Positions 34,715 to 43,126 of a stretch of DNA of 64,000 nt are shown here, piece by piece. Position 1 is the first letter of the stretch; each line of letters begins with the position of its first letter. The stretch is taken from NCBI GenBank assembly GCA_049511335.1, contig JBEKYD010000001.1, positions 40,271 to 104,270 of the forward strand, written 5' to 3'. The stretch comes from JBEKYD01 sp049511335 (GTDB lineage: Bacteria > Acidobacteriota > Terriglobia > Bryobacterales > Bryobacteraceae). Both the position numbers and the translations under genes were made by a program. A model generated the notes under the pieces. The model did not search any database, had not been told where the DNA came from, and saw only the letters and a list, made by a program, of their open reading frames with translations.

Positions 34715-36871
34715 GTGGGGAAGGCCAGCCATCGGCGGAGGTCGCGCCCAGCTTTACAATCGCCCGCCACACAAAGCTTCGTGGCTGGGGCAACCGGCCG
34801 GATGTGGCGGCACGGGTGGCGGTTGCTGGCGATTTGGTCCCTCGGACTGCTTGCCTATTCGAATTCTTTCCAGGCGGCCCTGGTGTTCGACAATGCCTCG
34901 GTGATTGGGCAGGATCCCCGTATTCGGGCGGCAATGCGCGAAAACATCTGGTCCATCCTGACCGAAAGGTATTGGTACGTTAACGCCAACGCCGGCCTTT
35001 ATCGGCCGTTTACCACCTTCTCCTATCTGCTGAATTACGCGGTACTTGATAACGGCCCACGCCCGGGGGGTTACCACGGTGTTAATTTTGTCGTGCACGA
35101 GGTTAACGTTGCCCTGGTGTATGCGTTGGGCATACTGGTTTTTGGAGGGACCGCGCCCGCTTTCGCTCTGGCCGCGATTTGGGGGTTGCATCCGGTCCTC
35201 ACCGAGTCGGTCACCAATATCGTGGGACGCGCCGACCTGCTCGCGGCCTTCGGCGTTTTAGCCGGCCTCTTGTGCCACGTGAGGGGCGCCTCCGCCGCCG
35301 GGCCGCGCAGGATGGCATGGCTGACTGGCCTGGTAGCCGCCCAAACCGTGGGGCTCTTTTCGAAGGAAAGCGCCGCCGTCTTGCCGGGCATGATGCTGTT
35401 GTACGACTTGACGTGGTTCGAGCGAGCCAAGTGGAGCCGCCGCGCCGTCGCCTATGCTGTTGTGGCGCTGCCCTTTGTCGCCTTTTTTTACTTGCGCGGC
35501 GGTTTGCATGCGCCCATGCGGATCGACTTTACTGAGAATCCCCTGGTGAGCGCCGGTTTCTGGACCGCGCGGATCACGGCCATAAAAGTGATTGGCAAGT
35601 TCCTATGGCTGTTCTTCTGGCCGGCCCATTTGTCGCCGGATTATTCCTATAATGCGGTGCCGCTATTCGGCTGGCGGGCGTCGAACTGGGAGGACGTAAA
35701 GACGCTCATCGCGTTAGCCGTATGCCTGGGCGCCTTGATTCTTGCCGCGCTACTGGCCATCCGCTGGCGCCGCACGGGAAAGCCGCTGCTCTTCTTCCTG
35801 GTTTTCTTTTTCCTCGCCCTATTGCCTACCTCGAACCTGATCGTCCTCATCGGGAGCATCATGGCCGAGCGGTTTCTCTATCTTCCCTCGGTGGGCTTGG
35901 CCGGCTGCGTGGTGGCGGCCATCTACATGCTGGGTCAGCATCCCTCCCTGAAAGTCCCCGCGGCTCGGCGAGTTGCGTGGGCCGCGCTGGGGCTGGCGTG
36001 CTTGGCGTTAGCCGCGCGCACCTACGCCCGCAATTTTGACTGGCGGGATGGCCGCAGTCTCTGGACCAGTGCCGTGGAAGTGTGTCCGGGAAGCGCCAGG
36101 CCGCATTACAATCTGGCCAAGGAATTAGAGCGCATACCCGGCCGGCTGCCCGATGCGATTGCCGAATATCGGGCCGCGTTGAGAATCGACCCCAGCCATG
36201 CGGATGCGCACAACAATCTGGGAAACGCGCTCTCGGGCATCCCCGGCCGGCTCCCGGAGGCGATTGCCGAATACCAGGCGGCACTACGGATTGACTCCGC
36301 TCGCGCGGAAGCGCATAACAACCTGGCGAACGCCCTCGCGCGCACGCCCGGCCGGCTGCCGCAGGCGATTGCCGAGTATGAAGCGGCCTTGCGCACTCAG
36401 CCCAATAACGCGGAAGAGCATTACAACTTGGCAAACGCCCTGGCGCGCATCCCCAACCGGCTGCCGGAGGCTATTGCCGAATATCAAGCGGCCTTGCGGC
36501 TTCAACCCGATCACGCCGATGCGCACAGCAATCTGGGGAACGCCCTATCGGGCATCCCTGGCCGCCAACAGGATGCGATTGCCGAATATCGGGCCGCCCT
36601 GCGGATTGACCCCAATCGCGCCGACACGCACAACAATCTGGGAAACGCCCTATCGGGTATACCCGGCCGGCTGCCCGAAGCGATTGCCGAATACCGGGAA
36701 GCGCTTCGCATCGACCCCGATTTCGCGGACGCGCACAACAATCTGGGAAACGCGCTGGCGCGCATACCCGGCCGGCTACCGGAAGCGATTGCCGAGTTCG
36801 AAACCGCCCTGCGCCTCAGGCCCGATCCCCAGTTGCGCCAAATGGTGGACCGCTTACGAGCCGGGCGTTAG
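34715..36871 (+). CDS. TMTC-like membrane protein with seven C-terminal TPR repeats
   Basis: The frame opens at GTG 34715; an ATG at 34802, just before the first helix, is an equally possible start because neither has a clear ribosome site. About ten membrane helices fill residues 35-450, with YRPFTTFSYLLNYAV and the luminal-type loop of GT-C/TMTC proteins (SNIVGRADLLAAFG-like here as TNIVGRADLLAAFGVLAG). The last 250 residues are seven TPR-like repeats of 35 residues. Eukaryotic TMTC proteins are O-mannosyltransferases; bacterial relatives are mostly uncharacterised and presumed to glycosylate or to assemble complexes at the membrane. No operon partner is obvious. Confidence 0.75.
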   Translation: MGKASHRRRSRPALQSPATQSFVAGATGRMWRHGWRLLAIWSLGLLAYSNSFQAALVFDNASVIGQDPRIRAAMRENIWSILTERYWYVNANAGLYRPFTTFSYLLNYAVLDNGPRPGGYHGVNFVVHEVNVALVYALGILVFGGTAPAFALAAIWGLHPVLTESVTNIVGRADLLAAFGVLAGLLCHVRGASAAGPRRMAWLTGLVAAQTVGLFSKESAAVLPGMMLLYDLTWFERAKWSRRAVAYAVVALPFVAFFYLRGGLHAPMRIDFTENPLVSAGFWTARITAIKVIGKFLWLFFWPAHLSPDYSYNAVPLFGWRASNWEDVKTLIALAVCLGALILAALLAIRWRRTGKPLLFFLVFFFLALLPTSNLIVLIGSIMAERFLYLPSVGLAGCVVAAIYMLGQHPSLKVPAARRVAWAALGLACLALAARTYARNFDWRDGRSLWTSAVEVCPGSARPHYNLAKELERIPGRLPDAIAEYRAALRIDPSHADAHNNLGNALSGIPGRLPEAIAEYQAALRIDSARAEAHNNLANALARTPGRLPQAIAEYEAALRTQPNNAEEHYNLANALARIPNRLPEAIAEYQAALRLQPDHADAHSNLGNALSGIPGRQQDAIAEYRAALRIDPNRADTHNNLGNALSGIPGRLPEAIAEYREALRIDPDFADAHNNLGNALARIPGRLPEAIAEFETALRLRPDPQLRQMVDRLRAGR
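36101..36835 (+). repeat. Seven tandem 105-bp units encoding 35-residue TPRs
   Basis: Units start at 36101, 36206, 36311, 36416, 36521, 36626 and 36731. Each encodes a version of AHNNLGNALSGIPGRLPEAI followed by AEYxAALRIDPxxAD. The period is 35 codons rather than the canonical 34 of TPR, with the extra residue in the turn between helices A and B. High base identity between units suggests recent internal duplication or gene conversion. Confidence 0.92.
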
Positions 36872-36980
36872 CGCCCCCGCGGCCTGGTTCACGAATCGCC
36901 CGTTCGCGTCCGTTGCTACCCTCCCGTGGAACTTCCCGATGCTATATTGCGTATCACGGGGCTGACAGCCCGAGAGGACC

Positions 36981-37913
36981 ATGCTGGAAGCGAAGGCGCT
37001 CAAAAAGGCGTTTGGCAGTGTCAAGGCCGTGGACGGTGTCAGCCTGCGCGCAGCCAGAGGCGAGACCGTCGGCCTGCTCGGCCCAAATGGCGCCGGCAAA
37101 ACCACCACCGTTTCCATTGTCGCCGGCTTGCTCAGGCCGGATTCCGGCGAGGTGCTCATCGAAGGCCGGCCGCTCGGCGGCGATACCGACCCGCTCAAGC
37201 GCCAGATCGGCCTGGTGCCGCAGGATGTCGCCCTCTACGACGAACTCTCGGCCATGCAGAATCTCGCGCTATTCGGCGCCCTCTACGGTCTCGGCGGTGC
37301 GCGGCTGAAGCGCGCCACCGCCGAAGCGCTGGACCTCGCCGGCCTCGCCGACCGCGCCAAAGACAAAGTCGCCATCTTCAGCGGCGGCATGAAACGACGG
37401 CTGAACATCGTCGCGGCCATGCTGCACGATCCGGCGATTATCCTGCTCGACGAGCCCACCGTGGGCGTCGACCCGCAGAGCCGCAACGCCATCTTCGAAA
37501 ATCTGGAGATCTTCAAGAAGCGCGGCAAAACGTTGATCTATACCACCCACTACATGGAAGAGGCCGAGCGCGTCTGCGACCGGCTCATTATTATCGATCA
37601 CGGCAAGGTAGTCGCCGACGACACGCTACGCGGTTTGTATCGCCTGGTGCCGGCGACGAACCTGCTAAATGTTGAGCTGGATAGAGACATCGATGGCGCG
37701 GCGCTGGAAGATCTCCGGCATCTCCCGGAAGTGAAATCTGCCAAAATGGGCGGCGGTGTGCTCAAAGTCGGAGTACCCGATCTGTCGGCCGGCGCGCCGC
37801 GCATCCTCGCCTGGCTGGCGGAGGGCGGCCATTCCTTTCACCATATTTCTAGCGAGAGGGCGGACCTCGAAACCGTATTTCTCACGCTCACCGGCAGAAA
37901 GCTGCGAGACTGA
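36981..37913 (+). CDS. ABC transporter ATP-binding protein (ABC-2 / NatA-DrrA type)
   Basis: ATG 36981 follows GAGAGG. The 310-residue protein has Walker A LGPNGAGKTTT, a Q-loop at GLVPQDVALYDE, signature FSGGMKRRLNIVAA, Walker B IILLDEPTVGVDP and switch His in YTTHYMEEAERVCD. A C-terminal regulatory extension of about 80 residues is typical of DrrA/NatA exporters. Its TGA overlaps the ATG of the permease gene as TGATG. The pair probably exports a small molecule or ions; substrate unknown. Confidence 0.93.
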   Translation: MLEAKALKKAFGSVKAVDGVSLRAARGETVGLLGPNGAGKTTTVSIVAGLLRPDSGEVLIEGRPLGGDTDPLKRQIGLVPQDVALYDELSAMQNLALFGALYGLGGARLKRATAEALDLAGLADRAKDKVAIFSGGMKRRLNIVAAMLHDPAIILLDEPTVGVDPQSRNAIFENLEIFKKRGKTLIYTTHYMEEAERVCDRLIIIDHGKVVADDTLRGLYRLVPATNLLNVELDRDIDGAALEDLRHLPEVKSAKMGGGVLKVGVPDLSAGAPRILAWLAEGGHSFHHISSERADLETVFLTLTGRKLRD

Positions 37914-39199
37914 TGTTCACCACCTGGAAAGCTCTAATCCGCAAAGACCTGCGCCTGTTTTTCAGCAACCGCCGCGCATTGCTCATGAGTGTGGCTGCCC
38001 CCATCGCCATCGCGTCGTTTTTCGGTTATGCCCTCGGTGGCAGCGGCAATGCGGAGCACAGCAAGATCCCGGTGCTGGTGGCGGACCAGGACAATAGCGC
38101 CATTTCCAAGGAAATCGTGGCGATGCTGGCTGCCAGCAAGGAACTGGACGTAAAGCCATCCACCCTCGACGCCGCGCGCGCGGCGGTGCGCAAGGGCAAG
38201 GCCATTGTCGCCATCGGCATTCCCGAGGGTTTCGGCGCCGATGCGAGCAAGGCCTTTTTCGGCGGCGCCAAACCGAAAATGGAGGTGCTCTACGATCCCT
38301 CGCATTCGGCCGAGCAAGCCATGGTGGCAGGCATCCTGACCGGCGAAGTGATGCAGGCGGTGAGCAAAGAAACCTTCAGCGGACCCACCGGCAGGAAGAT
38401 GGTGGACGATTCGCTGAAACGGCTCGAGGGGGACAGTTCGCTGCCGCCCGCCCAGAAACAGGCGCTGATCGGCCTGTTGCGCAGCGTGCGAAGCTGGAAC
38501 GACCAGAACCCCGGCGATTCCGGGCAGAATTCCACTGGCGGGTTGACGATGCCTTATGAGATGCACGCGAAGGCCATCACTTCCGGCTCGGGCGTGCGCT
38601 ACAACGGTTACGCGCACGCGTTCGGCGGCATGGGCATTCAGTTTATCCTGTTCGTGGGAATCGATATCGGCATCGGCGTCCTGCTGCTGCGGCAGCGCGG
38701 CTTGTGGAAGCGTTATCGCGCCGCGCCTCTCTCTCGCGCCACGCTGCTCGGCAGCCGAGCCACCAGCGCCGCCATCACGTCGATGTTCGTGCTGATGGTG
38801 CTCTTCGGCTTTGCCCGCCTGGTGTTCGGCGTGCGCATTGAAGGCAGTATGGCGGGGTTCTTGTGCATCTGCGCCGCATTTTCGCTCATGACCGCTGCCT
38901 TCGGTTTGCTGATCGCCGCGCTGGGTAAAACGCCGGAAGCCACCCGGGGACTGGCCATCTTCGTAACCCTGATCATGGTGATGCTGGGCGGCGCCTGGGT
39001 GCCTGCCTTCATCTTTCCGCAATGGCTGCAAAGCGCCACGCTCCTCGTGCCTACCCGCTGGGCCATGGATGGCCTGGACGCGATGACCTGGCGCGGCCTC
39101 GGATTTTCCGCCGCCATCGGGCCGATCGCCGTCCTAACATTCTGCGCCCTGCTCTTCGGCGTGATCGCAGTGGCACGGTTTCGCTGGGAAGAATCGTAG
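37913..39199 (+). CDS. ABC-2 type transporter permease
   Basis: The 428-residue product starts at the ATG that overlaps the ATPase stop. It has an N-terminal helix (ALLMSVAAPIAIASFFGYAL), a periplasmic domain of about 190 residues and a C-terminal block of five helices from FILFVGIDIGIGVLLL onward, including LGGAWVPAFIFPQWLQ. This is the YhgE/NatB-like ABC-2 layout with a large extracytoplasmic loop. It forms an exporter with the preceding ATPase. Stop TAG at 39197 lies at the very start of a family B repeat. Confidence 0.92.
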   Translation: MFTTWKALIRKDLRLFFSNRRALLMSVAAPIAIASFFGYALGGSGNAEHSKIPVLVADQDNSAISKEIVAMLAASKELDVKPSTLDAARAAVRKGKAIVAIGIPEGFGADASKAFFGGAKPKMEVLYDPSHSAEQAMVAGILTGEVMQAVSKETFSGPTGRKMVDDSLKRLEGDSSLPPAQKQALIGLLRSVRSWNDQNPGDSGQNSTGGLTMPYEMHAKAITSGSGVRYNGYAHAFGGMGIQFILFVGIDIGIGVLLLRQRGLWKRYRAAPLSRATLLGSRATSAAITSMFVLMVLFGFARLVFGVRIEGSMAGFLCICAAFSLMTAAFGLLIAALGKTPEATRGLAIFVTLIMVMLGGAWVPAFIFPQWLQSATLLVPTRWAMDGLDAMTWRGLGFSAAIGPIAVLTFCALLFGVIAVARFRWEES

Positions 39200-39333
39200 T
39201 GGGGCGGACCTCCTGGTCTGCAATAGGCGCTAAAATATGCCGTCCCGACCGCAAGATCTTGGAAACGCGATTTCTGCCGTCCACAACATACGGTGGTGTG
39301 CGGCGGCTTATTTTAACGCCTATTTCCTGGTCT
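39197..39333. repeat. Inverted repeat of family B type after the ABC genes
   Basis: Directly after the stop codon comes GGGGCGGACCTCCTGGTCTGC. AATAGGCGCTAAAATATGCCG at 39222-39242 is repeated inverted at about 39304-39328 with two mismatches, and CCTGGTCTGC occurs on both outer sides in direct orientation. The middle 60 bases are unique. No gene lies in it. Confidence 0.7.
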
Positions 39334-39335
39334 GC

Positions 39336-39360
39336 GGCCGACCCCCCGGTCGGCCTTTTT
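39336..39360 (+). terminator. Rho-independent terminator of the ABC transporter operon
   Basis: GGCCGACC and GGTCGGCC form a perfect 8-bp stem with a CCCC loop, followed by TTTTT. It lies 137 bases after the permease stop and 47 bases before the dinB start. Confidence 0.8.
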
Positions 39361-39406
39361 CGCGCCGTTAGAAACCCCGGTATCCTGTAACGTAGGTATC
39401 CGCGCC

Positions 39407-40645
39407 GTGAAAACTTTCTTCCATGTCGACATGGACGCCTTCTTCGTGTCGGTGGAAGAGCTGTTCGATCCCACCCTCAAAGGCAAACCCGTAGTAGTCG
39501 GCGGTCCGCGGAATGCGCGCGGGGTGGTATCGGCGGCGTCTTACGCGGCGCGGAAATTCGGCGTGCATTCGGCCATGCCGCTGCGCACCGCGGCCAAACT
39601 CTGCCCGCAGGCCATCTTCGTGGAAGGACACCCGGAGAGGTATCGCGACTATTCCGAGCGTGTGTACGACGTGCTGCATTCGTTTTCGCCGCTGGTGGAA
39701 ATGGCCTCCATCGATGAAGCCTATCTGGATATGACCGGCACCGCGCGCTTGCACGGCCCGCCTCTCCAAGCCGCTCACCGGCTGCACGCCCGCATGAAGG
39801 CCGCTACGCAATTGAACTGCTCGATCGGCATCGCGGCTTCCCGGCTGGTGGCTAAAATCTCTTCCGATCAAGCCAAGCCCAACGGCATCTTATGGGTGCT
39901 TCCGGCCGCCGAAGCCGCATTTCTCGCGCCGCTCGATGTCCGCAAGATTCCCGGCGTAGGCAAAGTCACCGAGCAGCGTCTTCAATCGCTCGGCATCCGC
40001 AAGGTGGGCGATCTGGCTCGCCTGGAGGAAGACTTCCTCGAGCGACGCTTCGGCAAATGGGGCCTGGCGCTGGCGGGCAAGTCGCGTGGCCTCGATGCCG
40101 GCGGCTGGTTCGATACCGAGATCGGCGAAGACGCGGGTCCGAAATCCATCAGCCACGAGCACACCTTTTCCGAAGACACCGCCGACGTCTCGAAGATGGA
40201 AGCAACCCTCGCTCGCCTGTGCGAGAAAGTGGGCCGGCGCCTGCGCGAGCAGGGCTTACACGCGCGCACCGTGCAGCTCAAGCTGCGCTACCGGGATTTC
40301 ACCACCATCACGCGCGCGCAGACGCTCGGCCGCGCCACCGATCTCGATACCGAGCTCTTCGAAGAAGCGCGCCAGCTTTTCCGGCGCAACTGGAAAGCCG
40401 GCGCCGAGGTTCGCCTGCTGGGCGTACACGCATCCGGCTGGAGCGATGAAGCCGCGCAAATGGACCTGATGGACGACGGCCGTCACGAGCGCTGGCAGCA
40501 GGCCCTGGCCGCCGCCGATAAACTGCGCGACCGTTACGGCGAAAGCGCCGTCTCCCTAGCCGCCAGCCTCCGCGGCCAATTCCGCGAACGCACCCACGAA
40601 AACCCCGCCGGTTTGCCCGGCAAAGCCGGAAATAAGAAGACCTGA
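39407..40645 (+). CDS. dinB: DNA polymerase IV (Y-family translesion polymerase)
   Basis: GTG 39407 starts a 412-residue protein of normal DinB length. The catalytic carboxylates are in FHVDMDAFFVSVEE (Asp 8 and 10 region) and MASIDEAYLDMTG (Asp/Glu near 102-103). The helix-hairpin-helix is at IRKIPGVGKVTEQ-like sequence (VRKIPGVGKVTEQRLQSLGI), and the little-finger domain follows from ISHEHTFSEDT. The enzyme copies past damaged bases with low fidelity. I see no beta-clamp motif of the usual QLxLF form; the C-terminus is a basic tail. It stands alone after a terminator. No LexA box is evident. Confidence 0.93.
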   Translation: MKTFFHVDMDAFFVSVEELFDPTLKGKPVVVGGPRNARGVVSAASYAARKFGVHSAMPLRTAAKLCPQAIFVEGHPERYRDYSERVYDVLHSFSPLVEMASIDEAYLDMTGTARLHGPPLQAAHRLHARMKAATQLNCSIGIAASRLVAKISSDQAKPNGILWVLPAAEAAFLAPLDVRKIPGVGKVTEQRLQSLGIRKVGDLARLEEDFLERRFGKWGLALAGKSRGLDAGGWFDTEIGEDAGPKSISHEHTFSEDTADVSKMEATLARLCEKVGRRLREQGLHARTVQLKLRYRDFTTITRAQTLGRATDLDTELFEEARQLFRRNWKAGAEVRLLGVHASGWSDEAAQMDLMDDGRHERWQQALAAADKLRDRYGESAVSLAASLRGQFRERTHENPAGLPGKAGNKKT

Positions 40646-40848
40646 GCAATCCCGCAGGAGGCGCCTGAAATCGGCCGCAACCTCTTATGGCAATCGCTGA
40701 TAGTCCAATGTGTCTCTTGCTTCGCGATTCAGCCGGTTGGCGTTTCGGTCGATAATCTCGGAATCCGTCCGGTCGCGGGCATGTCTCTCCAATGGTATCG
40801 GAAGTCGCTCGTCCGCGGACTTCGGCCGGCGATGGCTTCTTCCCAGCC

Positions 40849-43008
40849 CTAACTTGCCGCCGATTCTCTTTTTTCGCAAAGCAGCGCCATCGATCGCGGC
40901 TGGAGCTCGTACAATTCCCCGGCCTCAACCTGTTTCCCGTTCGGCGCGGTCGCGACCGTATCGAAGACCACGTCCCAGCTCACCCCGGCCTCCGCCGGTA
41001 AACGGAATTGCACTGCTTCCACGTGGGCGTTCAGAAGCATCAAAAACGTGTCGTCTTTGATCGGTTCGCCCACGGCGTTCACGTCTTCCAGCGTGCGTCC
41101 GTTCAGCTTCAAACCGATACAGCGCATCCAGCCGGCGTTCCACTGGTCGCCGGACATTTCGCCGCCGTCGGATCCCAGCCACATAATGTCCTGCTCGGTG
41201 TGGCCATCCACCTGCCGCTGCGCCGTGCCGGGATCGATCGGCCGGTCCTGGAAGAATTTTCGGCGGTGCAGGTTGGGATGGCTGCGGCGGATCTCCACCA
41301 GGCGGCGCGTGAACTCCAGCAACGATTTTTGGCGCTCGTCCAGGTCCCACTGATACCAACTGATTTCGTTGTCCTGCGCGTAGGCGTTGTTATTGCCCTT
41401 CTGGGTGCGCCCGATCTCGTCGCCGCCCGAAATCATCGGAACGCCCTGCGAAAGCATCAGCGTCGCCAGCAGATTGCGCTTCTGCTGTTCGCGCACCTCC
41501 ACAATGGCGGCGTCGCCGGTAGGCCCTTCCACCCCGTAGTTATAAGAATGATTCTCGTTGCTGCCGTCGCGGTTCTCCTCGCCGTTGGCCTCGTTGTGCT
41601 TGTGGTTGTAGCTCACCAGGTCGTTCAAGGTCATGCCGTCGTGCGCCACGATGAAGTTGACGCTGGCGGTGGGGTGCCGTCCGTCGTGCTGGTAGAGGTC
41701 GCTCGAACCGGTCAGGCGATAGCCCAATTCGGCCAGGATGCCGTGGTCGCCCTTCCAGAACCGCCGCATGCTGTCGCGATACTTGCCGTTCCACTCAGCC
41801 CATAAGCTGGGAAACTTACCCACCTGGTATCCGCCTTCGCCCACGTCCCAGGGCTCGGCGATGAGTTTCACCTGGGAGATCACCGGGTCCTGATTGATGA
41901 TGTCGAAGAAGGCCGAAAGGCGGTCGACCGCATGCAGCTCGCGCGCCAGCGCGGCCGCCAGGTCGAAGCGGAACCCATCCACGCGCATTTCCTGCACCCA
42001 GTAGCGCAGGCTGTCCATGATGAGCTTGAGCACCTGGGGATGGCGCACGTTGAAGGTGTTGCCGGTGCCGGTAAAATCCATGTAGAAACGCGGCTTGTCG
42101 GGCAGCAGCCGATAGTAAGTCGCGTTATCCACTCCCCTGAAGCTCAGCGTCGGCCCCATGTGGTTTCCCTCGGCGGTGTGATTGTATACCACGTCCAGGA
42201 TGACTTCGATGCCGGCCCGGTGCAGCGCCTTCACCATGGCCTTGAATTCCCCGATCTGTTCGCCGTTGTAGCCGGCCGCGTAGCGCGCATCGGGCGCGAA
42301 AAAGTTGATCGAATTGTAGCCCCAATAATTGCGCAGCCCTTGATCCACCAGGTGCTTGTCGTCCACGAATTCATGCACCGGCATCAGCTCCACCGCGGTA
42401 ATCCCAAGCTTCTTGAGATATTCGATGGACGCGGGATGCGCCAGGCCGGCGTAGGTGCCGCGCAGTTCCTTGGGTATCTCCGGTTGCAAAGCCGTAAAAC
42501 CCTTCACGTGCAGTTCGTAGATCACCGAATCGTGCAGGGGCGTGAGAGGCGGCCGGTCGTTCTCCCAGTCGAAATGAGATGTCGTGACGACGCACTTGGG
42601 CATGCCCCAGGCATCGTCGTTCTGGTCGGGTTTCAGATCGGCGTCCGCGCCGTCCGGAGTGTAGCCGAAGACCGGCGCGTCCCAATTCAGCGGGCCGGCG
42701 ATCGCCTTGGCGTACGGGTCGAGCAGCAGCTTCGCCGGATTGAAACGGTTGCCGTGCTCGGGATCGTACGGCCCGTGCACGCGGTAGCCGTACAGTTGGC
42801 CCAGCTTGATGCCGGGCAGATAGCCGTGCCAAACGTAGCCCGTGCATTCGCGGAAGGAAACGGTTTCCGCCGCGGCCGACTCGATGTCGTCGAAAAGACA
42901 TAATTCCACACCGGCGGCGTGCTCCGAGTACAGGGAGAAATTGACGCCGGTTCCATCCCACGTAGCTCCTTGCGGATATGGTTTACCAGGTAGAAGTGTG
43001 TGCGGCAT
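40849..43008 (-). CDS. glgX: Glycogen debranching enzyme GlgX (GH13)
   Basis: The 719-residue product has an N-terminal CBM48 domain (PYPQGATWDGTGVNFSLYSE) and a GH13 barrel. Conserved regions are DVVYNHTAEGNH, the nucleophile Asp in VDGFRFDLAAAL (near 349), acid/base Glu in LIAEPWDVGEGGYQVG (near 382) and VAHDGMTLNDLVSYNHKHN (near 454). GlgX cuts alpha-1,6 branches of phosphorylase-limited glycogen in the cytoplasm. It has no signal peptide, unlike most glycosidases here. No other glycogen gene is in the window. Confidence 0.94.
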   Translation of the reverse strand: MPHTLLPGKPYPQGATWDGTGVNFSLYSEHAAGVELCLFDDIESAAAETVSFRECTGYVWHGYLPGIKLGQLYGYRVHGPYDPEHGNRFNPAKLLLDPYAKAIAGPLNWDAPVFGYTPDGADADLKPDQNDDAWGMPKCVVTTSHFDWENDRPPLTPLHDSVIYELHVKGFTALQPEIPKELRGTYAGLAHPASIEYLKKLGITAVELMPVHEFVDDKHLVDQGLRNYWGYNSINFFAPDARYAAGYNGEQIGEFKAMVKALHRAGIEVILDVVYNHTAEGNHMGPTLSFRGVDNATYYRLLPDKPRFYMDFTGTGNTFNVRHPQVLKLIMDSLRYWVQEMRVDGFRFDLAAALARELHAVDRLSAFFDIINQDPVISQVKLIAEPWDVGEGGYQVGKFPSLWAEWNGKYRDSMRRFWKGDHGILAELGYRLTGSSDLYQHDGRHPTASVNFIVAHDGMTLNDLVSYNHKHNEANGEENRDGSNENHSYNYGVEGPTGDAAIVEVREQQKRNLLATLMLSQGVPMISGGDEIGRTQKGNNNAYAQDNEISWYQWDLDERQKSLLEFTRRLVEIRRSHPNLHRRKFFQDRPIDPGTAQRQVDGHTEQDIMWLGSDGGEMSGDQWNAGWMRCIGLKLNGRTLEDVNAVGEPIKDDTFLMLLNAHVEAVQFRLPAEAGVSWDVVFDTVATAPNGKQVEAGELYELQPRSMALLCEKRESAAS

Positions 43009-43126
43009 ATCCCGCCTCTACTGTAACAGGGGCGGGGCCGGTTTCATGGAGAAAAAAGGGAGCAGCGGCTTCGAGCCCGTGGCGGAAGCCGGGCGACTGT
43101 CGCAAGCCGCGCCAATGACGTTCGAA

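Noticed and set aside
36198..36965. Long open frames in other phases over the TPR array
   Set aside because: They arise from the 105-bp repeat: a unit of a multiple of three without stops keeps all frames open. Their products are repeats of no known family.
40685..40879. Minus-strand 64-codon frame ending EIIDRNANRLNREARDTLDY
   Set aside because: The end has an antitoxin-like look, but the frame overlaps the glgX end, has no ribosome site and no toxin gene beside it. Too short to support.
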